Source: Adineta vaga (lineage: Eukaryota; Rotifera). Taken from it: 64,000 bases of DNA. Made by a program: the position numbers and the translations under genes. Below the pieces are notes generated by a model that did no database searches, was not told the origin of the DNA, and saw only the letters and a program-made list of their open reading frames with translations. Every line of letters begins with the position of its first letter. Within the stretch, counting starts at the first letter, position 1. The DNA is taken from positions 8,432,001-8,496,000 of the forward strand of contig CP075495.1 of assembly GCA_021613535.1 (NCBI GenBank), in the 5' to 3' direction. Shown one piece after another: positions 10,756-21,229 of this stretch.

Positions 10756-13632
10756 ATGTATCCAACAAGTGCATTTAGTCAACCTCCAATAGGTTATCCA
10801 TATCCTGGTCAACAACAGCCACCACCAGGATCTATTTATCAATCACAATATGGTGCTGTAACTGGATTTAATCCTCAAGTACCACCACCTTTTCAATCAG
10901 GTCCACAGCCACCACGTGGTCAATCATTACCTGCATCAGGTAGACAGTATGCACCAACTGGTAATTTTGCACCACCACCTGCATCATCATCATCATCTCG
11001 ACGTCATCAACATGGTCAATATCCTCCACCAGCTCCTTCTCAACATTATGAATATCGTAACACTCAAGGATGTAAAAGTAAGGATTTCTTCTTCTTGAAA
11101 TGTAGAGAAAACGAAACTATACTATTCAATAAACCAGGTAAAAAACATCATAAACGACGAAGTGTATCACCGAGCGCAGCTGAACAAGGTCTATATTCTG
11201 ATCAAGAACAACCACGCAAAGAACGTACGGAACCATCAGAAGGACAACAAAATCGTAGTCGAAGTGCATCACCAGCATTAGCAAGTCGTTCAAAACATGA
11301 AGGAGCAGCAGATAATAGCCAACAACAACAACCACAACAACCACAACAACCACAACAACAGCAACAGCAATCAGGACAAACACAACAATCTCAAGGTGCT
11401 GAGGGTGTGACGAATGAATCAGTACCTGGAGGAGTCGCCCGATCAGAAGAAGAACAAGCTGTTGGAGATCCTGAAAAACGTCGATCATCATCAAAGAAAA
11501 AAAAACATCATCGTCGAGATCGTTATGACAATTATAGTAATCCACCACCTCCAGATGCTGCTCATGATCTTAACTCTAATAATACTTTTCATCCACCACC
11601 ACAATCAGCATATTTTGGAGAATATCAAAATGAATTACCTCCTCAACTAAAGGTAAAATTATATCTATCATAAAATAAATTGTTTGAAGAAGGAAAAACA
11701 ACAATAACAATATCATCTAATTAATTTCATTTACAGGTTCATCGTCAACCATTGTATAATGGTTACAATCAAGCTTATGAAGAATCGATCCGTCGTGGTG
11801 ATATCTACCGTAAACAAGCTAAACGTTCTACACGTTTACCACCGGAAGTAAAACAACAATTATTGCCTCATGAAGATGATCAACAAAATCATTCATTACC
11901 CATATCGCAACCCCCTCCTACACAGCAACAATATGCATATGGTCCCAATTCCGGCTATTCTCAACCACCACCACCACCACAGGCACCCACATCTGGACCT
12001 CCATCATTACAACCATTTGGTAGTGCTCGTCCATCCTATAACCCGTATCAACCATATGCTCCCCCACATGCTCAAACAAGTTATTATAGTACAATGCCAG
12101 CATCTTTACCATACAATACTTTACAGCCATGGTCAAACATTGCTCCTGTTAGTGGACCTGCTGAACAAGAAATTCAACGTTTACGTAGCCATATTCATAC
12201 ATTAGAAGGTGAACTACATAAGTTGCAGCGAAAACTCACTAAGGCCACATTAAACAATACTGAAGCATCAGGAGGACAAGGTGATCGTAGTCAAGATGAA
12301 GGTACACGTTCTCATCGACGATCAAAACGTGATGGTATTGGTTCACCTCGACAAACACCAGTTATTGTGGAATTAAACAATGCGACAGGTGAAGCTATTC
12401 GGGAATCTTCATCAAAAAAACATCGACATCGTACAACAAGTAGTACAAGTGCACCACAAGGACAACAAGCTTCTGCTCAACAAGATGCCTCATCAAATCA
12501 ACGTGTTGGTGATAGTACTATAGGTCAAGAAAAACTACCAACTATACCTACACCATCCGAACAACATGTAAATCAACAACCAGTTGATGCACGTGATCGG
12601 TATGAAAATTGAATCAAAATACGAATCCGATATGATAAGAAATAATTTTTATTCTATTTTTTCTCTTTAGCTCACGTTCAGGTGGTAATCAAGTACCTGA
12701 AGTAGAAAATAAAGGTGCTGCATCAAAACAGCCACGTGAAGAAGCTGCAGCACAATTAGCACACGCAGCTGCTGCTCATGTTAACAATCGTCCTGGAGTT
12801 GTTGCTGGCGGTCCACCTCAACAACCAGGTCCTGTACCTCCACCCCCACCCCCAACTGCTGCACAAAATCCACGACCCCAATTACCGAATCCACAACAGC
12901 AGCAACAACAACAACAACAACAACAGTTTTTGTTCCAACAAGGTGTTTTACAAGGCCCAGGACAACAAATTCGTGGTCCACCTCCACGTTTACCAGGTCC
13001 AGGAAATATTCGTTTTCCAGTCGATCCATATCAACAACAACAACAACAACAACACCCTCATCAATTACAACAACAACAACGTAATATACCGAATCCAAAT
13101 TATAATCAATCAAATAATAATGAATTAGTTGATTATATTGATGATGAAGACGAACGTCGTAAACAAGACGAACAAAGTCGTTCAGCAGAAAAGATTCTTG
13201 ATGCTTTTGAACGTTTCTATGTTAATCGTGGTAAAGCAACAACAGTTCCAATGAAAGTTAAATATATTCCTGAGGAAGACAATATTAGTACAAAACGTTC
13301 TCATCAACACTATCAACAACGAAATACCAATAATAATAATCGATATCGTTCAACAAGTCGACATACTCGTAGCCATAGTTCATCAGAATCAGAATCCGAT
13401 TCTGAATCTATCTATTCTCATTCACCATCATCCTCACGTCGTTCATTATATGACAACCAGAATCGAAAAACGGTAAATAGAAAATCTTCTCTGTTCTGAT
13501 CTTCACTCTTTACCATTTTTAATTTCTTTCTATAAATGAGAAAAGTTTTCATATTATTTCTATTGTATTCTATATTTTAGACCATCGGCCCGTTTATATG
13601 ATGATTCAGTTCAATATTCATCATCTAACTGA
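10756..13632 (+). CDS. Large disordered Pro/Gln-rich protein
   Basis: Not assignable to a family. The exon model is 10756-11077, 11138-11652, 11737-12599, 12671-13472 and a last exon from 13581, giving about 840 aa. The start MYPTSAFSQPP is the first ATG before a Pro/Gln/Tyr-rich stretch. There are basic Ser/Arg-rich patches (KKHHKRRSVS), poly-Gln runs, poly-Pro runs, a short heptad-like coiled coil (IQRLRSHIHTLEGELHKLQ, about 12170-12230) and a more ordered acidic piece near 13120-13260 (ELVDYIDDEDERRK). The C-terminus is uncertain: the strong GTAAAT donor at 13473 leads to ...TIGPFI and a stop at 13599-13601, while the other frame of the last exon (PSARLYDDSVQYSSSN, stop 13630-13632) looks more protein-like but needs a weak donor. 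The 60-nt intron 11078-11137 is in frame and stop-free. Confidence 0.7.
11316..11375. repeat. CAA/CAG triplet repeat encoding poly-Gln
   Basis: Imperfect CAA/CAG/CCA triplets within the disordered-protein gene encode Gln runs broken by Pro. Confidence 0.8.
12893..12928. repeat. CAG/CAA triplet run (about 10 Gln)
   Basis: Uninterrupted CAG/CAA codons in the fourth exon of the disordered-protein gene. A second, shorter CAA run lies at about 13029-13055. Confidence 0.85.
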
Positions 13633-15428
13633 CCGTGAGAATGGAAGTCCAGGACATCAAATGTGTGTGTGTATGTTTTTTTCTGTCAATACAGAGACGA
13701 ATAATTCGCTCCTATATAGAAAACAAATAAGGCGTTGAGGCGATCTTATTTGTCGATCTTCTTTTTCTCATTTTACATTTTTCATATTTCAATTACTATT
13801 CCTTTTTATTCATAAATAAAATCTCCGAAAAATAAAAAGTGTTCTGTCCCTTTTTATTGTTGTATAATTATCTTTTTTCTTTCTTTCTCTCCTATTTCTT
13901 ATTCTTTTTAGTTTATACTTTTTCTTCTTTAGAATTAGACGTTTATTCGTCTTCTTTTGAATATTATTCCCGTACAACATTTTTTTTGTCTATCTTTTCA
14001 GTTTTTGTTTGTTTTATTTATTCTATACTTAATAGATTACTGGACTTCTTTTTCTTTTCTTTTGCACATCAATTTATTTATTCATCTGGGTGCATATGTC
14101 CGATTTACTATCCATCAACTATTGTCCAATTTGACAGCTTGTCTTGATCTATATATGAGATATTCATTATGAAAGTCGATCGATCGATTTATAAATATCA
14201 AATAAAAAAAAGAAAGAGACAAGAGAAGAAAAGAAAAGAAGGAAAATATATGTGTCTCTTACGATAAAATCACTGTTGTCCTTAAAATGTGTTGTCAACT
14301 AGATTAGATCGAAATAACTGATTAGTGTTTTTGTCATTTGAATTCATTAATGATGATTTGTTTTTGATGCATCTTGAGAGTTCGTATCTATATATGCTTT
14401 TGATTTGATTAATAAACTATATCGACTTGGTGGTTTCTTCTTATTATTTTGATTTGTTGATATCATTGATGTGAAAATACATAAATATAAGAAAACGATG
14501 AAGAATAATTGAGTGAATTTCATTTTAAATAAATCATTCTAGTCTCATTTTTGAATATTTATACGACAAGATAAAGTGAAGAAAAACAAAACAAAACATC
14601 TTTTATGAGTACTATAAAAAAACAAAACTTTATTATCTTTAGTCATGGACAAGATAATGAATAATTATTTGACTTCATCATGAAATTTTATATGTATTGA
14701 GAACTAAAATCTTGTGATCAACTCTATTCGAACTATTGTCTTCATCCATCCTTTCATTGATCTATTTACAGATTGTTAATATACGAGACGATTTTTATCT
14801 CATGACAACCCATCTGATTGACACTTTAATTATTGTGTTGAACATGACAAAAAAAGTTTCGCTTAACTTAACAACTTTCATTCATTTCTATTTTTTCGTG
14901 TCAAACCCTTGTTGTTTTTCTCTCCCTTACATTTACCTTGTATTCACCTGTTAATTGATATATTCAAGCAAAATACGAAAATAAATATTATCAATAACCA
15001 GATGGCCTTTCATGTTCTAATCAGAAGATATTGATATGAAAAAAATTTCTTTTTCCAAAGCAAACAAATGTTTTATGTCTATGATAACAGGAATGAATCA
15101 TTCAATATTTGTCAACGATAAAGATTCAATCATACAATTATAATAGAGAGAGACTGAAACCGAGACTGTTCTTATCTGGAATTTTTTCTATACAATTGTT
15201 AAAGAAGAATTTCTTGTATTACTGTACACATCTGGAGGATGAAAGAAAAAAAAATAACATTAATATAGAGAAAGAAGAAGAAGAAGAAAAGACGATTTTG
15301 TCTGCGATCAATTGCTTACTTGTTTTTGTTTGTTATTGAATTAGGAAGAAAAAGACGAAGAGGGTCACATCCTTGAATCATTTATTATCTTTCTTCGTAA
15401 AGAGAGGTTTTAAGTGAAAAGCAACAGA
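13633..15428. other. 1.8-kb gap, no gene supported
   Basis: Pyrimidine-rich to about 14150, then mixed AT-rich sequence with GAAAAGAAAAG tracts. Open frames here (for example 13839-14147) are Phe/Ser/Tyr-rich translations of T/C tracts. The left part is probably the 3' UTR of the disordered-protein gene, the right part the promoter of the RGM-like gene. Confidence 0.5.
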
Positions 15429-17809
15429 ATGTACTTGTTGACAATTAGTTTGTTGGTTTTAATGCAAATCAATGTTTTTCTTCATGGAGAAGAAGTCGAT
15501 TGTCGAACATCATCAATATCAACTTTTGTTCGAGATTCATTACCAAAAATATGTTTTCACAATGATTCAGCTGGTAGATTAGATTATTCAATGGATCATG
15601 TAGAATTTTACAATGCACATTGTCGATTATATCAAGAAATTAAACAATGTTTAGAAACAAAAATTAAACATTGTGATGAGATTCAGCCTGCATTTACTCG
15701 ACATATATTAAGTTTAGTTGAAAGTTATCAATTACCTATTGAATATTTTGATTTTGATGCAAAAATTTATGATGATAATCATTATCTACAAAATTTAATT
15801 CCATTTTGTGATGGTGAAAAACTCTCAAGTAAATTTCTGTTGTTCTATTGTATATTGAATATTATTTCTTATTTATAGATCATTTCATCGAACAATTTGA
15901 TCGATCTTTATTAAGTTGTTTAACGAAAACGACAGTCACCAAACATAAGCAATGTTTAGTTACATTTAAAAATAATATTCAAACAATTTTACAAACAAAA
16001 GCTTCATTGAATGAAATTACAAAATGGTCTGAAGATTTTCTTCGATGTATTTATAATTCAATTCCAACAACTTGTTCAACAGCAACAAAAGAAGTCTTTG
16101 TTTTTCGTGAATTATTAGCTGTGCCGGAAAAACAAAATAATGCAACAGCAACAGCATTAAATATAACAAAAATTGTTAAACAAAAATTGCCAAGTCAAAA
16201 TGTTGAAGGTTTTGCACAATCCAAACGAGCAACATCATCTATTCATGGTAATTATGAGAATTATGATCGATTGATTGACGACATTGTCAGAATGATTTAT
16301 ATTACAAAATATGAGACGATAGTATTTCTACCAAAAACCATCTGTTCGTCTGAGAAACATAATACATTCGATATGTACAATAATATATCTTTACTTTATA
16401 ATTTTATCCAAATTTGAATAGTTAATTTCACTAGAATTTCTATGATAATTTGGGCAGAGATATGACATTCATAGTGTCAAAGAGAATGAATCATAGTTAT
16501 AAACAGTATTAGTAATCCTTTGTGAACGGATAATATGCATCAGCATGAATATAGCGTCTACCAAACTGAGAAAACGTCTACATATTGATAGTATATGAAT
16601 AATCATGATCTCACATATGTTATTAATAACGGGAAGTTTATCGAGTGTGCAAGAGAAAAACAAATTTGGAACGATGCTTATTATTATAACTAAGAGTAGT
16701 ATAAGTCATATAATGAAATTTGACATTCCTATCTCTCTGAAAGAAAGAAACGAATGAATATTCGATCTATTCGAAAGACTTAATCAAATGAAGATAATTC
16801 TTAATGTTTTTTTTCTAAAAAGGATACTAAGATAAGAATTATTCATTTCGTGCCAAAAAAGCCATACAAATAATCCGTTTTAGTTCTGATAAAAAGAGAT
16901 GTTATCTTTGCTAAATAAAGTCTATCTTGATGAGGCGATCCACATATTGTTCAATTGCATACATCAAAAGCGATCACATGTAGATTATTACACAATCGTA
17001 CATATATATCGAATCCTCATTTTAAAATATCTGGTATATCAAAACATGTTGGCGATCCTGAATTAACTGCAACTGCTATAACATCATTAAAAATAGATTT
17101 TTATAATTCTCAAGGTGATTTAATTGCTTACTATCAAGCATCGAATGGTAAATTACCATTAGATTTAAACTATTTGGATTCTTTATCAGCATCGATAATT
17201 AAAATTGATCATGGTGAACAACATACAACAGAAGGTCATTTAACTTTTACACATGTTCCAACATCGACTCAGATAACAGTTAATAAATGGTCAAAATTTT
17301 ATTATTTTCTTGTTCGATCATCGGAATATTTATTGAATAATTCCAATGGATATTTAATAACTGGTTGTCCTCCGACTGAAATTGTTGATCGACAAGCAAT
17401 CATTGCACGTTTAAAAGAACGTTTTGCACAAAGTCAACGACAAATCATGGTTGTTACCAATCGACAACGTCGTCAAATATCAATGTATGAATCTGAATTA
17501 CCTCAGCAATGTGAACAAATATGTTCCAATAAGGAAAATGATTTTATGGATGAATGTCTATTCGATTGTTTAGCATTTGCTGTAGTGAATCCAACACAAG
17601 CATTACGAGTCAATGAAATGCATGTTTCAACCAGTCGGAAACGAAGACAATTGGCTAAAAATGATATTCGAGTAGTGAAAGAATTTCAAGAATGTTATGA
17701 AAAAGGATTAGTATGTAAAACAATGCCATATGATGATACAAATACAGGATTACAAAAATCAATATCATTTTTAATGATCATTATGATATTAATGTTTTAT
17801 TTCGGATAA
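15429..17809 (+). CDS. Repulsive guidance molecule (RGM)-like surface protein
   Basis: RGMs are GPI-anchored BMP co-receptors and neogenin ligands. Three exons (15429-15828, 15879-16247, 16935-17809) give 547 aa. Residues 1-25 form a signal peptide. A Cys-rich helical N-terminal region follows, longer than in vertebrates. Then comes HGDPHIVQLHT (GDPH at about 257-260), the Asp-Pro autocleavage site of RGMs inside their partial von Willebrand D domain. Downstream blocks TCRLLHNRTYISNPHF, YYFLVRSSEYLL, ITGCPPTEIVD and MDECLFDCLAFAVVNP follow the RGM order. RQRR and RKRR are possible furin sites. A hydrophobic C-tail fits a GPI signal. The GDPH glycine codon is split by intron 2. Identification rests on pattern and order, not overall identity. 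A divergent vWD protein is the alternative. Confidence 0.65.
16248..16934 (+). other. Unusually long intron (687 nt) of the RGM-like gene
   Basis: Donor GTAATTAT and acceptor TTGATGAG flank 687 nt, while introns here are usually 45-80 nt. The model is forced by phase (G|GC) and restoration of the GDPH motif. The acceptor has a poor pyrimidine tract. No ORF or repeat is clear inside it. Confidence 0.6.
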
Positions 17810-17886
17810 AAACTATCGTTAGATGATCGTTTCTTAGTATATTTTAAAATTTTCGTATTGTTTCGTGTTGTAGAAATGTCATTTAA

Positions 17887-17892
17887 AATAAA
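17887..17892 (+). terminator. Polyadenylation signal of the RGM-like gene
   Basis: AATAAA 78 nt downstream of the stop codon. Confidence 0.5.
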
Positions 17893-18435
17893 CAAGAAAA
17901 AATATATATAATCTTAGAATAATGATTCAAAGACTAAAGATATTTCTAACATGTTTAATACAGATGCCATTGACTCCATATTTCACAAAATATGTATGCT
18001 TATAGGATACAAATAAGAAGAAAATAGACTAACATTGTTTAGTTAAGAAAGATAAACATGTCTTGATATTTATTTTCACAGTTAGTAACACGGGGCTAAT
18101 GCCATATTATATTGATCTAGTCTCTTTGCACGACAAGGATGAAATTATGTTTTCTTTCTGCGAAATAAAGCGTCGATTGTATGGAATATATATCTCGTTC
18201 AATGATTGTTTTTCGATGAAAAAATACGGATGACATTTATTAAAGCGAGAATAATATACCTCCTATCCATTCTTGTCCTTCAATCTTTTACGATGAGTTG
18301 CTGCCTTGCTATATATAAAACATAGATCACGTGTTTTTTTTTCGTTTTGTTCTTATCTAATATATTTGATTAAGATACATCGGTTAGTTATGATTTGATT
18401 TCATATATATCCTTGCAATACTCCAGTGGTATCTA
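17893..18435. other. Intergenic, nothing recognised
   Basis: AT-rich sequence between two convergent genes, with no supported feature. Confidence 0.5.
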
Positions 18436-18831
18436 TCATGTTTTATATATAGCAATAACTGACGGATAATTGATATCTTTTGTTTTTTTCGCCAATAAAA
18501 TACCTGTTTTCACTGCTGTTTCATGTATGTACATTCGTTCTTTAGAATATTTTACATCATCTACTAAACAAGCATTATATATCTGTTGAATAGAAATTGA
18601 TAAACGATTCCAGGGTAGACTATCGAATGTTATTTCTTTTCTTTGGATACTTCGTAATGCTTGTTGTGTTTGTTTCAATAACCAATAATTATTATTTAAT
18701 AAAATACTTTGACCACAACGTTCTTTGAATCTAATTGATTCTGACCGAGTGAATATATTTAAAAAATTTTCGATAGGAAATACGCAGATCGATAAATAGA
18801 AGAACAAATAATAGGAAACGTACATAATCAT
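18436..18831 (-). CDS. Possible small secreted protein, unrecognised
   Basis: Open frame of 131 aa with a hydrophobic N-terminus (MIMYVSYYLFFYLSICVFP) that could be a signal peptide. The body has normal composition (SLPWNRLSISIQQIYNACLV, then VKTGILLAKKTKD), unlike the low-complexity shadow frames nearby. It has two cysteines. No family is recognised and no additional exon is obvious. It could be a real lineage-specific gene or the remnant of one; the C-terminal half looks more protein-like than the start. Confidence 0.4.
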   Translation of the reverse strand: MIMYVSYYLFFYLSICVFPIENFLNIFTRSESIRFKERCGQSILLNNNYWLLKQTQQALRSIQRKEITFDSLPWNRLSISIQQIYNACLVDDVKYSKERMYIHETAVKTGILLAKKTKDINYPSVIAIYKT

Positions 18832-19374
18832 GATTCATTCATAGGCGCTTATTCTTGTATTATTAATGAAGTCAAATATGAATATATGATTATACAGAAA
18901 CCTTAGAGAAGAAGTAATGAGAAGACGCAAAGCAACCATTAGAAAACAAGAGTCAAGAAATGATTGTCATATAATCGATGCTGAAATCTAAGTAATCATA
19001 ATGCATAATCTATTAGACTTTTAAATGAGATGTCCGTTCTGACGTCTCGTGATTCAAAATGAATGTTTATCGAGAATGACGCTCAATGAAAGAAAATATA
19101 AAGAACAATGACTTTAGCTCTGTTGTTCATCAATCATTATAGAAATGCGACAATCGAAGGCGGCATTTCCTTTTCTTTTCTTTTTCTTTGCTTTTGAAAA
19201 ATCAATCGATTTGCTTCATTTCATCAATGAATAATCGTAGAATAATACCGTAACAAATACATTTTCTTTTTATTGTTAAACTACCATAACTAAAAGTTTT
19301 ATTCAATCGTTAGTTTTTCTTTCTTTTTTTTTTGCTAACTTATCATTCTCATTCTAGAAAAATAAAAGAAAATC
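18832..19374. other. Divergent promoter region upstream of the decarboxylase
   Basis: 543 nt with T-rich tracts. A T-rich run ends in CATTCTAG at about 19358, some 17 nt before the decarboxylase ATG, and could be a 5' UTR or trans-splice acceptor. Confidence 0.4.
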
Positions 19375-20958
19375 ATGGATGCTGATGCACTTATATCATG
19401 TGGAGCAATGACTCTACAATTCGTTGCTGAATACTGGCGTTCAATTGAAAAACGTCCAGTTGTTGCCAATGTACAACCAGGTTATTTACGTACATTATTA
19501 CCTTTAGAAGCGCCTGAACAACCTGAATCATTTTCATCGATTATAAATGATTTGGAATCCACAATTATGCCTGGTGTTACAAATTGGCATAGTCCAAATT
19601 TCTATGCTTATTTTCCAACAGCAAATTCATATCCAGCTATTTGTGCTGATATTTTATCAGGTGGAATTGCTTGTATTGGTTTCTCATGGATTGCTTCACC
19701 CTCATGTACCGAACTTGAAGCAATCGTCATGGATTGGTTAGCAAAAGCGATGGGTTTACCGGAATTTTTTCTTTCAACAGGAAATGGTGGTGGAATTATT
19801 CAAGGTGAGTTAAAATTAGAAAGAAAAATAGAAATAATTGAATTTTAATTCAAATAGGTACAGCTAGTGAAGCTACAATTGTAGCTTTACTTGCGGCTCG
19901 TTCAAAAATTTTCAATGAGAAAAAAGCCGAAGATCCAACATTAACTTTAGGAAGACTATTGGATCAATTAGTAGTCTACTGTTCTGATCAAGCACATTCA
20001 TCCATTGATAAAGCTGCTTTGATTGTTGGCTGTCGATTACGTAAAATTGCTTCGGATTCCAATTGTGTGATGCACGGTGAACAAGTTCAAGCAGCAATAG
20101 CTGAAGATCGAGCTGCAGGTTCCATTCCATTTTTCATTGTTGCAACACTTGGTACTACTCAAACGGTAGATATCAATGAATGGATAAATTTTTAATAATT
20201 TTAATCGTTTTTCTTTTCTAGTGTGCGTTCGATGATTTAGTTAGTGTTGGACGTGTCTGTGAAAAAGAAAAGTTATGGATGCATATTGATGCTGCCTATG
20301 CTGGAAATGCTTTTATTTGTCCTGAATATCGACATTTATTAAATGGAATTGAATATGCTGAATCTTTCGATTTCAATCCACATAAATGGATGTTGGTTAA
20401 TTTTGATTGTTCAGCAATGTATTTAAAAGATAGAACACATTTTATCGATGCATTCAATGTCGATCCACTCTATTTAAAACATGCATTTCAATCATCAGCA
20501 CCTGATTATCGACATTGGCAAATTCCATTAGGACGACGATTTCGTTCACTTAAATTATGGTAAACGATTCGTGAGAAGTATTCTCTTATTTGTTTATTTT
20601 TAGGTTTGTTTTACGAACAATGGGTTTAGATGGTTTACGAGCATATATTCGTAAACATATTCAATTAGCTAAACATTTTATAAGTTTAATTAATCAAGAT
20701 AATCGTTTTGAAATCGTTTTTCCAGCTGAAGCTCAACTTGGTTTAGTTTGCTTTCGATTAAAGGATGGTTCAAACGAATTGAACGAATGTTTATTGAAAG
20801 CATTAAATGATGATAAACGAATTTATCTTGTGCCATCAATGGTCAAACAAAAATATATCTTACGTCTTGCTGTATGTTCATGGTTAACTGAAGAAAAACA
20901 TATTGAATTTGCTTGGAATATCATTACTGAAGTGGCAACAAAACTTCTTTCTAAATAA
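19375..20958 (+). CDS. DDC: Aromatic-L-amino-acid decarboxylase (PLP)
   Basis: Pyridoxal-phosphate group II decarboxylase converting aromatic amino acids (L-DOPA, 5-HTP, possibly tyrosine or histidine) to monoamines in the cytosol. Four exons (19375-19804, 19858-20165, 20222-20559, 20604-20958) give 476 aa, as long as animal DDC. Visible motifs are [66 protein letters not shown] and NFNPHKW-type FNPHKWM with the PLP lysine at about residue 301, then [19 protein letters not shown]. All catalytic landmarks are present, so the enzyme should be active. Histidine or tyrosine decarboxylase cannot be excluded by eye, but the similarity to DDC is very high. Confidence 0.93.
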
Positions 20959-21035
20959 TTATAGAAAACATAAAAAAACATTATGTCATTTATTAAAAGT
21001 ATTCATGTTTTTATGTATGATTCTTTTTGTCCTGA

Positions 21036-21041
21036 AATAAA
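21036..21041 (+). terminator. Polyadenylation signal of the decarboxylase
   Basis: AATAAA 77 nt after the stop. The 3' ends of this gene and the convergent PRDM-like gene lie within 271 nt. Confidence 0.5.
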
Positions 21042-21229
21042 GTCTATCGTAAAGTTGGTTTACATTCTTGTTTCCTGCTAATCCAATACTAACATAATAA
21101 ACTATTTTTTCCAAATTTCTATTTTATTGTTAAAGATTTTCGACGATGTAAAAGGAACAATCGAAGAAAAAGAAAGGAAGGACGTATATAGACAAAGACA
21201 AAGCAAAAAACATGTATTTGTTCATTATT

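Noticed and set aside
11126-11548. 140-codon open frame on the minus strand
   Set aside because: Antisense shadow of the poly-Gln/His region; Val-rich because CAA/CAC repeats read as TTG/GTG.
13839-14147. 102-codon open frame
   Set aside because: Translation of T/C-rich low-complexity DNA, nearly all Phe, Ser, Tyr and Leu, with no start context or homology.
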